The notes under the pieces: generated by a model
Database searches by the model: none
Told to the model about the DNA's origin: nothing
The model's input: only the letters and a program-made list of their open reading frames with translations
From: Verrucomicrobiota bacterium
Lineage (GTDB): Bacteria; Verrucomicrobiota; Verrucomicrobiia; Opitutales; Puniceicoccaceae
Assembly: GCA_038744685.1 (NCBI GenBank)
Contig: JBCDMB010000002.1
Coordinates: forward strand, 124,001-188,000
Reading direction: 5' to 3'
Length of the DNA: 64,000 nt
Translations under genes and position numbers: made by a program
Shown here: in pieces, positions 10,138-19,010 of the stretch
How positions within the stretch are numbered: position 1 is the stretch's first letter
Layout of the letters: every line of letters begins with the position of its first letter

Positions 10138-10218
10138 AACTGGTGCTTTTGTTACAATGATCTGAACGAAGCTACCGCCCCACTTTTTCGACCCTGCCGC
10201 TCTCCCTTTTCCTGTTTC

Positions 10219-11703
10219 ATGTTTCCGAAGTCCTTAATTTTTTTCTGCAGCACCTTTGGGTTTAGCGGATTCGCCTACTCTTCTGACTCTGCCGAAGAGT
10301 CCGCTCCTCCCAACGTCCTTTTCATTATTTCGGACGACCTGAATACCGCTTTGAGCGGGTATGGGCATCCACAGGTCAATACTCCAAACCTCGACAAACT
10401 CGCGGAATCCGGGGTGAGCTTCACGAATGCTTACTGCCAGTTTCCGCTCTGCGGCCCTTCTCGCGCTTCGCTCTTCTCGGGCCTTTATCCGGAAAAAACC
10501 GGCATCCTCAAAAACAACGTCAGCCTAGCCGACGAGATTGTCAGCCTACCTCAGCATTTTGCGGACCATGGCTACTGGAGTGCCCGTGTAGGGAAGATCT
10601 ATCACATGGACATCCCGCACGATGTGATCATGGGCACCGATGGTGCGGACCACGCGCCTTCGTGGGACGAGAAACACAATATTCGTTCACTGGAAACCTT
10701 TCACCCGGGTCTCGTATCCAATGTAACTGCGCCCCCGACCGTGCAGCTCTACCCGGAGTTACGCGATCAATGGGACCAGGACACCTTGAATCTAAAAGCA
10801 GTCAAACAGCTGAGAGGTCAGCACAGTTGGGTGATTGTCCAAAGCACGGAAAGAGATGAAGAACTCGCCGACTCCCTCGCAACCGACAAAGCGATCTCTA
10901 TTCTCAAAGAACGCGCCGAAGACAAGCAGCCTTTCTTCCTCGCCGTCGGGCTCGTCCGCCCCCACTTCCCTTTCGTGGCACCGAAAGCAGATTTTGATGA
11001 CTATCCAGTTGAGGCGATGGAGATACCGGAAGTTTTGCCCGGCCAGCTGGAGAATGTCCCGCCACAGGCGTTAAGCCGAGACCTCAAGATTGGTCAGAGA
11101 GAGCGGCAGGAGATTCTCCAGGCCTACTACGCGTGCATCACCTACATGGACCGACAGGTGGGCCGCCTCGTGGAGAGCGTCGATCAGCTTGGACTGCGGG
11201 ACAACACCATCATCGTCTTCGTTTCTGATCACGGTTATCTCCTCGGAGAACATCTCTCATGGAAGAAGAAACTTCTTTGGGAGGAAGCTACCCGTGTTCC
11301 TCTGATCATCTCTGCGCCGGGAATGGAGAATCCCGGAAAGCACTCGGATCACCTCGTAGAACTCGTCGATCTCTACCCCACACTGACCGCACTTGCTAAC
11401 TTGCCAGAGCAATCCGCAGTTCAAGGCCTAAACCTCGAACCTCTGCTATCCGATCCGACGGACGGGACTCTTGAGCGGAAAGATGCTTTCACCCAAACTG
11501 CAACCAGCTACGGCCTTCGCCAAGGCAAGTGGGCTTACATGTGGTATCCGAAGGTCCGTAAAAACCCAGAGGGTTTTACACTCTACGACATGGAGAAGGA
11601 CCCTAACCAACGCTACAACTTGGCCACCAACCCCGAGTTTGATCCGATTCGCTCGGATTTACACGTGCGTCTCCTCGAGCGAATCGATCTGGCGAAAAAG
11701 TAA
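10219..11703 (+). CDS. Secreted S1 sulfatase, iduronate-2-sulfatase-like
   Basis: 494 residues. Signal peptide to about residue 20-27; the metal site ISDDLN (39-40) and QFPLCGPSRASLFSG (Cys78) are the signature of the iduronate-2-sulfatase-like group, as is SDHGYLLGEHLSWKKK further on. The C-terminal YDMEKDPNQRYNLA box is the normal family end. It lies 81 bases after the previous sulfatase and 18 bases before the giant DUF5060 gene, consistent with one operon. In marine polysaccharide degraders this subfamily acts on many 2- or 3-O-sulfated sugars, so iduronate need not be the substrate. Confidence 0.95.
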   Translation: MFPKSLIFFCSTFGFSGFAYSSDSAEESAPPNVLFIISDDLNTALSGYGHPQVNTPNLDKLAESGVSFTNAYCQFPLCGPSRASLFSGLYPEKTGILKNNVSLADEIVSLPQHFADHGYWSARVGKIYHMDIPHDVIMGTDGADHAPSWDEKHNIRSLETFHPGLVSNVTAPPTVQLYPELRDQWDQDTLNLKAVKQLRGQHSWVIVQSTERDEELADSLATDKAISILKERAEDKQPFFLAVGLVRPHFPFVAPKADFDDYPVEAMEIPEVLPGQLENVPPQALSRDLKIGQRERQEILQAYYACITYMDRQVGRLVESVDQLGLRDNTIIVFVSDHGYLLGEHLSWKKKLLWEEATRVPLIISAPGMENPGKHSDHLVELVDLYPTLTALANLPEQSAVQGLNLEPLLSDPTDGTLERKDAFTQTATSYGLRQGKWAYMWYPKVRKNPEGFTLYDMEKDPNQRYNLATNPEFDPIRSDLHVRLLERIDLAKK

Positions 11704-11721
11704 CCCCGTAAAAGTATCGAA

Positions 11722-14700
11722 ATGACTTCTCCAATCCGTTTCTTTGCCACCGCCGCTATAGCCGCTGCTATTTTTGGACCGTCGACCAGCGCGAATCCGG
11801 TAGCAGGCGCATTCCTTGAATCCAGTGGACTGGTCATCTTCGACGTCGAGGCGATGGATCCCGTTGCACCTTGGTCCGAAGAGACTTCGGTAAACGGGTT
11901 TCTGGGAACCAGCTTCTTTCGCGGCACCGAAGACCATTTCAACAATCCGGGACAGGGCGTAATCGCTTATCCCGTCTACATTTCCAACGCGGGCCGCTAT
12001 CAGCTTCAGTGGCGCAGCCGAATCATGTTGGGCGATAACACGACTGAACATAATGATTCCTTTGCCCGCTTAACCGATGCGAGCGGCACACCCGTTGATC
12101 CTGCCAGCAATGACAATGACCCAACCGGCGATTGGTATAAGGTATACATGAACACGACGGGATGGAGCTGGCAGACTTCAAACAAAGACAATGACGCTCG
12201 TTCACTCTCCTGGGACCTCCAGGCAAACACGCTCTACTATCTCGAAATTGCCGTTCGCTCGAATCATCACGCGGTAGATCGGATCGGCCTTTGGGATCAG
12301 GATCTTTACAACCTGGCCAACGAGACTACTGGCAAGAACCCAAACGACTCCGCCTTGGATGCCTTGTCGTTGTCTGCCCAGCAAGCCGCCACGCTTCCAG
12401 AAGTTAGAATCACCTCACCCATCAATGGGACGACGGGAACAGCCCCGGCTGACTTCACTGTAACTGCGGAGGCAAGCGATCCGAATGGGACCATCAGCCA
12501 GGTTGAGTTTTTCCTCGATGGACAGTCAGCCGGTATCGACGCTGCTACACCCTATTCAATCAGTCTGAGCGACCTGGCAGTAGGCACCTACCGCCTCGAA
12601 GTAGTCGCGACAGACAATGACGCGAATACTACACGATCAGAAGCGGTGGAAGTTGAGGTGGGGACACCCGTAACCAGTGGGCTTCTTAGCGGTGAACTTC
12701 AAAAGTGGCACAAAGTTACTCTGACCTTCAATGGTCCCAACAGCAGTGAAACCGCCGATCCCAACCCGTTTACCGATTACCGCATGGATGTCGTTTTTAC
12801 TGGTCCAAGCAGTCAAACCTACACCGTTCCAGGCTACTTTGCAGCAGACGGTAACGCTGCAAATACAGGAGCGAACAGCGGCGACAAATGGCGGGTTCAC
12901 TTTGCCCCTGATAAGGTCGGTGAGTGGTCCTACGTCGTCAGTTTCGTTACTGGGACAAACGTTGCAACAGACGAATTAGTCAGTGGAACTCCGGTCAGCT
13001 TTGACGGAGCAACCGGTAGCTTCACCATTACCGCCAGCGACAAAACGGGACGGGACCTCCGAGGAAAAGGGCGCCTTGAATATGTAGGTGGACATTACCT
13101 TCAGTTTGCCGACGGCGGTGAGTATTTTTTGAAGCAGGGACCCGATTCACCGGAGAACTTTCTCTCCTACACCGACTTCGACGGCTCCTTCAAGACCGAT
13201 GGCAACTACAACACGGGGACCTTCGGTTTGGAGGCATCTTCGATCAAGACCTGGTCGCCACACGCTGCAGACTGGGAGACTGGTGATCCAACTTGGGGCC
13301 AACTGGACGGAGTGGCTGGCACTTACGGAAAGAACATCATTGGTGCCGTGAACTACCTCGCTTCCGAGGGTCTGAATTCCTTTTCGTTTCTGACCTTCAA
13401 TATCGAGGGCGATGATAAGAATGTATTCGTCTACGCCGACTACACAGAAAGAGATCGGCTCGACGTCTCCCGCTTGGACCAGTGGGAAATCCTCTTTGAG
13501 CACGGCACCCAGCAAGGGTTTTTTCTTCACTTTAAGACTCAGGAGACCGAAAACGATCTCCTGCTCGACGGAGGAGAGCTCGGTAACCAACGAAAGCTCT
13601 ACTACCGTGAGTTGATCGCACGATTTGGCCATCATCTCGCTCTCAACTGGAATTTGGGCGAGGAAAATGATGTGTGGCGGGCCGACGAATTGAACGACCC
13701 GACCCAGACGAGGGTGAAATCCTATGCGCAGTTCTTTTCCGACAACGACCCCTACGGTCACCACATCGTCATCCATACTTATCCGAACGATACCGATGAG
13801 GTTTACGGACCTCTCCTCGGAGCTGCATCGGAATTGACCGGAGCCTCAGTCCAAAGAAACAACTCGAACTTTTCGGACGTCCACAACGAAATCAAAAAAT
13901 GGGTGGAGGATTCAGCGACTGCCGGAAAACCGTGGGCCGTGGCCTGTGATGAGCCCGGCGATGCAGAAAACGCTCTTCGCCCCGACAGCAATGCAGGCAA
14001 CTCTCATAGGAATGCGAGGCGCAGGGCACTCTGGGGCACGCTGCTGGCGGGGGGTTACGGAAATGAATGGTATTTCGGCTACGGCTTTCCCAATTCTGAC
14101 CTGACTTTACAGGACTTCAGAAGCCGCGACGAGTGGTGGGACTACTGTCGATACGCATTGGAGTTCTTTGAAAAATCCGAAGTTCCGTTCTGGGAGATGG
14201 TCAATGACAACAGTCTGCAGAACAATGCGCTCTACTGCTTCTACAAACGTGGCGAATCCTACATTGTCTTTGACGAAAACGGCCAAGGGGCGACCCTCGA
14301 TCTATCCGGCCAATCCGGAGATTTCACGGTGCGGTGGTATGATCCACGGAACGGAGGCGATCTTCAGACCAGCAACGTCACCACCGTCACGGGTGGATCG
14401 GCAAACATTTCGCTTGGTCAGGCGCCGAACACGACCAATCAGGATTGGGTCATTCTCATCACCAAAGCACGGAAGGTTGCCTACATCTATGGCGATGTTT
14501 CTGAAGCAGGCGATGTCCCATCCGGTGCCGAGGATCCCTACGATCAAATGCTTTTAACCGACTCAGGAAACACTGGGTTGTCACTATTCAAGACGATGGT
14601 CGAGGGCGAAGACTATACGATCGAGCAATATTACGACGCAACCACCACACTGGACGCCGCTTTTCTTGACCAATTCGAAGTCATTATCTTCGGGCTCCAC

Positions 14701-16377
14701 CAAAAGCTTTGGTCCTCCACGGAGAAATCGGCTTTGGATACCTGGCTGAGAGCCGGTGGAGGCTTGCTGATCTACAGCGACTCTGCTTCGGGCGGTAGGT
14801 TCAATGTAGTCGGTGCCCAGAACCCGGTCGGACAAAGTGTGGTCAACAACCTGATCAGCCAGTACGGTATGGAGGTCACTGTCGATCAGGGAAATGGAGT
14901 CAAACAAGCCACTGCTGGAATCACTGCAAGCCATCCGATTACTACAAGCACGGTTGGACTCGTTCTCGAAGGGGAAGGAGTTTCTCCGGTGGCGGTCGAT
15001 CCGAATGGCAGCGCTATTCGCCTGATTCCTTACGAGAATGAACCGATCCCCTTCCAACAGAATCTTACGATCAACAATCCGGACTTTGCAGCTCTGGCAC
15101 TCGCAGAAGTAGGATCTGGAAACGTCCTCGCCCTCTTTGACCGGCAACCGCTTTGGAACAATGGCCCCGGTTCCGACATTGAAGAGGAAGATAACGAGGA
15201 GCTCTTGCGAAGAATCATCAATTTCCTGATGGACCCGGATGATTCTGGCGAGAGTCCGATCGCGTTGATCAGTGCAACCCCCCTTACCGGAGAGTCCCCG
15301 CTTTTCGTTCAATTCGATGGATCAGGTTCCGCCGCATCAACGGGGGCAACCATTACGAGTTACTCTTGGGACTTCGAAAATGATGGAATCAACGACGCCA
15401 CAGGAGCAACCGTCTCCCATACGTACACAACCGCCGGAACGTTCACCGCAAAATTGACTGTGATTGACGACACCACAGCGTTGAGCACCTCCACCGTCTC
15501 GATTGTGGTTAGTTCCCAGGAGCCTTTTGGAAACAACGGAAATCCTTGGCCGGTTCCCGGACGCATTGAAGCGGAAGACTTCGACATCGGCGGAGAGGGG
15601 ATTGCCTACAACGATGCGGATCCCGGCAACAATGGCGACAGTTCTTACCGAAGCGGTGAGAACGTTGATCTACAAAACAGCGGAGGCACTGATAGTGGGT
15701 CCATTAATGTCGGTTGGACTACCAGCGGAGATTGGATGGAATACACCGTCGACGTCGCCGAGGCAGGAACTTACACGCTCGATCTAAGAGTTGGGTCTGA
15801 TCCCGGAGGTGCTTCCGCGAGATTGTTGTCCGACGGCACCGAGCTCTTTGGAAACCTCAGCATTGCTTCAACCGGGGGATGGCAGACCTACATCACAGCA
15901 ACGAGTCCCGAGTTCACTCTCTCGTCGGGAATTCAGGTGATCCGTCTCGAATTCCCAAGCGGCGGGGTAAATGTGAACTGGATCGAGTTTAAACGGGTCA
16001 CCACCGACTTCACGGATTTCATTAGCGGTTACCCGTCGCTAAGCGGTAATGATGCCCTTCCGAATGCCGATCCCGACCAAGATCGACTGGTCAGCGTTCT
16101 CGAGCAGTGGCTCATTTCCGATCCGACCCTCGCTACAAGCCGCAACGTTCCCGAAGTCTTCACCGATGGCAGCCAACTTCACGTTCGCTTCACCTACGAC
16201 GCATCCGTGACGGGAAGCACCCTGATTTACGAGACCTCGAACGACCTGGTCACTTGGGACCAGAAAGTTTTGCTGCCGGAATGGATCACCGAGGACGGAG
16301 ACCTGAGACACGTCGATATTGTTTACGACCTCTCCTCCAATCCCGATAGCTTCCATCGCCTCAGTGTCGTCGAATAG
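11722..16377 (+). CDS. Giant secreted modular DUF5060 glycosidase-like protein
   Basis: 1551 residues. Order seen: signal peptide (1-24); N-terminal beta-rich module (~30-220); Ig-like Big_9 type domain (~228-316); DUF5060 (~319-413); TIM-barrel-like catalytic region (~437-820) starting DKTGRDLRGKGRLEYVG; collagen-binding-2-like module with VRWYDPRNGG (~847-914); glutamine-amidotransferase-like alpha/beta domain (~917-1103) with GGGLLIYSDSA; PKD domain (~1178-1263); CBM6-like module opening RIEAEDFD (~1277-1423); a tail ending in FHRLSVVE. Candidate catalytic acids are Glu647/Glu648 in NLGEEN and Glu744 in DEPGD, both conserved in the paralogue at 53328. Domain names are from recognition, not a search; the sugar is unknown. 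Stop is followed at once by a sulfatase remnant. Confidence 0.85.
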   Translation: MTSPIRFFATAAIAAAIFGPSTSANPVAGAFLESSGLVIFDVEAMDPVAPWSEETSVNGFLGTSFFRGTEDHFNNPGQGVIAYPVYISNAGRYQLQWRSRIMLGDNTTEHNDSFARLTDASGTPVDPASNDNDPTGDWYKVYMNTTGWSWQTSNKDNDARSLSWDLQANTLYYLEIAVRSNHHAVDRIGLWDQDLYNLANETTGKNPNDSALDALSLSAQQAATLPEVRITSPINGTTGTAPADFTVTAEASDPNGTISQVEFFLDGQSAGIDAATPYSISLSDLAVGTYRLEVVATDNDANTTRSEAVEVEVGTPVTSGLLSGELQKWHKVTLTFNGPNSSETADPNPFTDYRMDVVFTGPSSQTYTVPGYFAADGNAANTGANSGDKWRVHFAPDKVGEWSYVVSFVTGTNVATDELVSGTPVSFDGATGSFTITASDKTGRDLRGKGRLEYVGGHYLQFADGGEYFLKQGPDSPENFLSYTDFDGSFKTDGNYNTGTFGLEASSIKTWSPHAADWETGDPTWGQLDGVAGTYGKNIIGAVNYLASEGLNSFSFLTFNIEGDDKNVFVYADYTERDRLDVSRLDQWEILFEHGTQQGFFLHFKTQETENDLLLDGGELGNQRKLYYRELIARFGHHLALNWNLGEENDVWRADELNDPTQTRVKSYAQFFSDNDPYGHHIVIHTYPNDTDEVYGPLLGAASELTGASVQRNNSNFSDVHNEIKKWVEDSATAGKPWAVACDEPGDAENALRPDSNAGNSHRNARRRALWGTLLAGGYGNEWYFGYGFPNSDLTLQDFRSRDEWWDYCRYALEFFEKSEVPFWEMVNDNSLQNNALYCFYKRGESYIVFDENGQGATLDLSGQSGDFTVRWYDPRNGGDLQTSNVTTVTGGSANISLGQAPNTTNQDWVILITKARKVAYIYGDVSEAGDVPSGAEDPYDQMLLTDSGNTGLSLFKTMVEGEDYTIEQYYDATTTLDAAFLDQFEVIIFGLHQKLWSSTEKSALDTWLRAGGGLLIYSDSASGGRFNVVGAQNPVGQSVVNNLISQYGMEVTVDQGNGVKQATAGITASHPITTSTVGLVLEGEGVSPVAVDPNGSAIRLIPYENEPIPFQQNLTINNPDFAALALAEVGSGNVLALFDRQPLWNNGPGSDIEEEDNEELLRRIINFLMDPDDSGESPIALISATPLTGESPLFVQFDGSGSAASTGATITSYSWDFENDGINDATGATVSHTYTTAGTFTAKLTVIDDTTALSTSTVSIVVSSQEPFGNNGNPWPVPGRIEAEDFDIGGEGIAYNDADPGNNGDSSYRSGENVDLQNSGGTDSGSINVGWTTSGDWMEYTVDVAEAGTYTLDLRVGSDPGGASARLLSDGTELFGNLSIASTGGWQTYITATSPEFTLSSGIQVIRLEFPSGGVNVNWIEFKRVTTDFTDFISGYPSLSGNDALPNADPDQDRLVSVLEQWLISDPTLATSRNVPEVFTDGSQLHVRFTYDASVTGSTLIYETSNDLVTWDQKVLLPEWITEDGDLRHVDIVYDLSSNPDSFHRLSVVE

Positions 16378-16379
16378 TC

Positions 16380-16859
16380 TTGGAAATCCTCGGTGAACAA
16401 GATTGGTGGAACAAGGTCACTCTTTACGAGTGGGGGGCTCGCGCTCCAATGATCATTTGGGTTCCCGGCGCTGATGGAATGGGGCAGCCAACCAAATCCA
16501 TCATGGAGTTTATCGATCTCTACCCAACCCTTTTGGATTTTGCAGGTCTGGAGCCCCCGCACGAACTGTCGGGACAAACCCTTCGCCCGGTCTTGGATGA
16601 CCCACAGACAACGATCAAGGACGCAGCTTTCACCCAAGTGACCCGTGGCGACCGGATGGGCTACAGTGTTCGCACGGACCGGTGGCGCTATATCGAATGG
16701 GGTAAAAACGGCGAATTCGGTAGTGAACTATACGATCACAGTAAGGACACCGGGGAGTATTTTAACCTGACCGAAAACCCCGAATACTCTTCCTACCGGA
16801 AAAAGCTCAGTGACTTACTCGACCAGAGCTTTCCCAGCCGGAGAAACTCTTTTCACTGA
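16380..16859 (+). pseudogene. Truncated sulfatase remnant (C-terminal third only)
   Basis: 159 codons, open from a TTG at 16380 three bases after the stop of the giant gene. The sequence begins ILGEQDWWNKVTLYEWGAR, which in S1 sulfatases lies right after the second metal site. It continues through FIDLYPTLLDFAGL, the GYSVRTDRWRYIEWG strand and a normal C-terminus. Signal peptide, metal pair and active-site Cys are all absent, so it cannot be a working sulfatase. The reading frame is intact, so the loss looks like a recent deletion or replacement of the first ~330 codons. It may still be transcribed as the tail of the operon. Confidence 0.85.
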
Positions 16860-16873
16860 GTCGACTTTATGCT

Positions 16874-18163
16874 CTAGCCGACTTGAGGCAGCTCGTAACC
16901 GGCTCTCCGGGGTCGATCCTGCATGGATGCCGCCTCAGGATCTCCGAGCACCTGCTCTGCTACAGGATCCCACACCACTGGACGATTCAATCTCTCTGCG
17001 ATTGAGGCGAGGTGACAGATCGTTGCTGTGCGGTGGCCAACTGCGGAAGGGCAAATCGTAGATTTCCGGTTTTTTACCGAGTTCAGAAAATTCCTCACGT
17101 GGTTTTTTGATTCTTCGACCGTGATGTCGTTGGGGCCCGGGCGGAATCCCCGGAGTTCGGCGGGCGAGGTCTGAATCGAAACACGGCTCACGAGAATCTC
17201 TCCATCAGTGCCAGTAAATCGGATCATGTGTTCAGCGTCCGGCTCACGATCGCGCCAAACTGTCAACCCGTCTGCATACCGAAACCGGTGAAAATCGGAT
17301 CCGTCAAAACCCGCGGGTAGGAACTCAACAGGGCCCGTGTCATCCCGGCCAAGCGCCCATTGAACAATGTCATAATGGTGCGCACCCCAATCCCCATTTT
17401 TTCGACCTCCGTAGTCCCAATAACAACGCCATCCACCACTGTAGTCCCCTAGAACCCGATGATCCGAATACTCGAAAAAAGGAGTCGGTCCTAGCCAGCG
17501 GTCATAATCAAATCCGTCTGGCACTGGCCCCGTCACCTCTTGGGCAGGCGGTTGAGGAAACGATCCCAGTCGGCAATCAATTTCCTTCAGCTCACCGATC
17601 ACTCCATTTCGCACGAGGTTAGCCGCAATCCGAAAATACACCGTTGACCGCTGTTGAGATCCGACCTGGACAATCCGCTGAGTCTTCTCCTGTGCCTCAA
17701 CCAGTGCTTTCCCCTCCTCGATCGTGAGGGTCATCGGTTTTTCAACGTAGACATCCTTACCTCTTTTCATGGCCTCGATCGCAATCGCAGCATGCCAATG
17801 ATCCGGGGTAGCCACGAGCACAGCATCGACATCGGGGTTTTCCAACACTTCAAAATAGTCGGCGGTCCCGGGAACATTCGGGTGCTTCTTCTTTCGCAAC
17901 ACCTCCTGCGCACGGAGAAGCTGCTCCGGCTTAACATCACAGACCACGATAGGCTGAACCGCTTTATTCGACCCGAAATTCTTAAGGTGATTGCCAGTAG
18001 CGATGAGCCCGGTCCCAATAAACCCAATACCGATCCGCGAATTCGCCGCGTCCTTTTTACTATTTCCCAGAGTATCGGATCGAACAATCAAAGGTGCCCC
18101 TAAAAACGCTCCCGTAGATGCAGCAGCAGTTCGTTTAAGAAACGCTCGGCGGGATTCCTTCAT
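16874..18163 (-). CDS. Tat-exported Gfo/Idh/MocA family oxidoreductase (1)
   Basis: 429 residues. The N-terminus ESRRAFLKRTAAAS is a Tat signal of the type common on exported members of this family. The Rossmann nucleotide site GFIGTGLIATGNH (~47-59) follows, then the family motif EKPMTLTIEEGKALVEA (~140) with the conserved Lys, and a C-terminal substrate-binding half with YWDYGGRKNGDWGAHHYD. Members oxidise or epimerise sugars with tightly bound NAD(P); some (GH109-like) hydrolyse glycosides by a redox route. Last gene of the long minus-strand run, convergent with the sulfatase remnant 14 bases away. Confidence 0.92.
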   Translation of the reverse strand: MKESRRAFLKRTAAASTGAFLGAPLIVRSDTLGNSKKDAANSRIGIGFIGTGLIATGNHLKNFGSNKAVQPIVVCDVKPEQLLRAQEVLRKKKHPNVPGTADYFEVLENPDVDAVLVATPDHWHAAIAIEAMKRGKDVYVEKPMTLTIEEGKALVEAQEKTQRIVQVGSQQRSTVYFRIAANLVRNGVIGELKEIDCRLGSFPQPPAQEVTGPVPDGFDYDRWLGPTPFFEYSDHRVLGDYSGGWRCYWDYGGRKNGDWGAHHYDIVQWALGRDDTGPVEFLPAGFDGSDFHRFRYADGLTVWRDREPDAEHMIRFTGTDGEILVSRVSIQTSPAELRGFRPGPNDITVEESKNHVRNFLNSVKNRKSTICPSAVGHRTATICHLASIAERLNRPVVWDPVAEQVLGDPEAASMQDRPRRAGYELPQVG

Positions 18164-18270
18164 GTTCTGTGATTCTCGGGTTCGTTAGATTCTTGTCAGT
18201 AGAGAATTGCGTCTCTCGCTCAGACCTTACATCCTCCAACCTAATTTACGTAGTCTCCGACTTTCCTACC

Positions 18271-18984
18271 TTAGAGGCTTTCACGGATTTCCGAGAACTG
18301 TACTCGTCCCGGGCGCCCTCCTTCAATTGGCGTGAAAATATACATAGTTCTAAGTCTAGAGGAGTAAAAAAGACTGCCCTTGAAAACACGGTAAGGCCTC
18401 ACTTGTTCGTCGCCTTCTTGTTTGGGTAGACTCACCATGACAGTATTTTGATATTGTCCTTCTTCACCCCGATTCTCTACGTCCTTGTACCCGTTTCTCG
18501 GCACAACGCTTCTTGTCTCTCCGATTTGAATCGCAATTTGATAAGGCGTAAGGTTTAGAAACCTGTACATCCCTGGTTTAAAGGTGGTCACGTCGTCAGG
18601 AATTGCCTTGACCCGATATCGTTCCCTTTCGGATGGACTTTTTATGAAAACCGCAAGGAAATCCCCGCTTTTCTTTGGGATACTCATCTTCCCAACGATC
18701 CTTCGCCTTGGCTCAGCCCCGCCCTCTCCAGGTGGAAGCTCCCTAAAAAAAGTAAGTTCGGGAGGACCTATGTAACGAAATGTTTCAGAACGCACACTGT
18801 TAAAAACATTGAGTGACTCTACTGCACCGTTCGACTCGTATTTTAGATCCTTGATCCCGCCGCTTAGAGTGATCGCGGACACATTGACATCCACGTAATT
18901 ATCGGTCTGCGCATAGACAAAAGTGCTTTTCGCATACAGAACCAGCCAAAGAGTAAGCAGAAAGGGACTCAAACGTGTTTGCAT
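18271..18984 (-). CDS. Small secreted protein next to Verru_Chthon-A-like gene, function unknown
   Basis: 237 residues with a clear signal peptide (to about residue 25, ending VYAQ). The mature part is beta-strand-like with motifs such as TFRYIGPPELTFFRELPPG, a GDFLAVF strand and MYRFLNLTPYQIAIQIGE. I do not recognise a named family. It starts 26 bases downstream of the stop of the Verru_Chthon-A-like gene, so the two are probably co-transcribed and may act together at the cell surface. Confidence 0.8.
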   Translation of the reverse strand: MQTRLSPFLLTLWLVLYAKSTFVYAQTDNYVDVNVSAITLSGGIKDLKYESNGAVESLNVFNSVRSETFRYIGPPELTFFRELPPGEGGAEPRRRIVGKMSIPKKSGDFLAVFIKSPSERERYRVKAIPDDVTTFKPGMYRFLNLTPYQIAIQIGETRSVVPRNGYKDVENRGEEGQYQNTVMVSLPKQEGDEQVRPYRVFKGSLFYSSRLRTMYIFTPIEGGRPGRVQFSEIRESL

Positions 18985-19010
18985 CGCTCCACATTCAGAC
19001 CTTCAGACCG

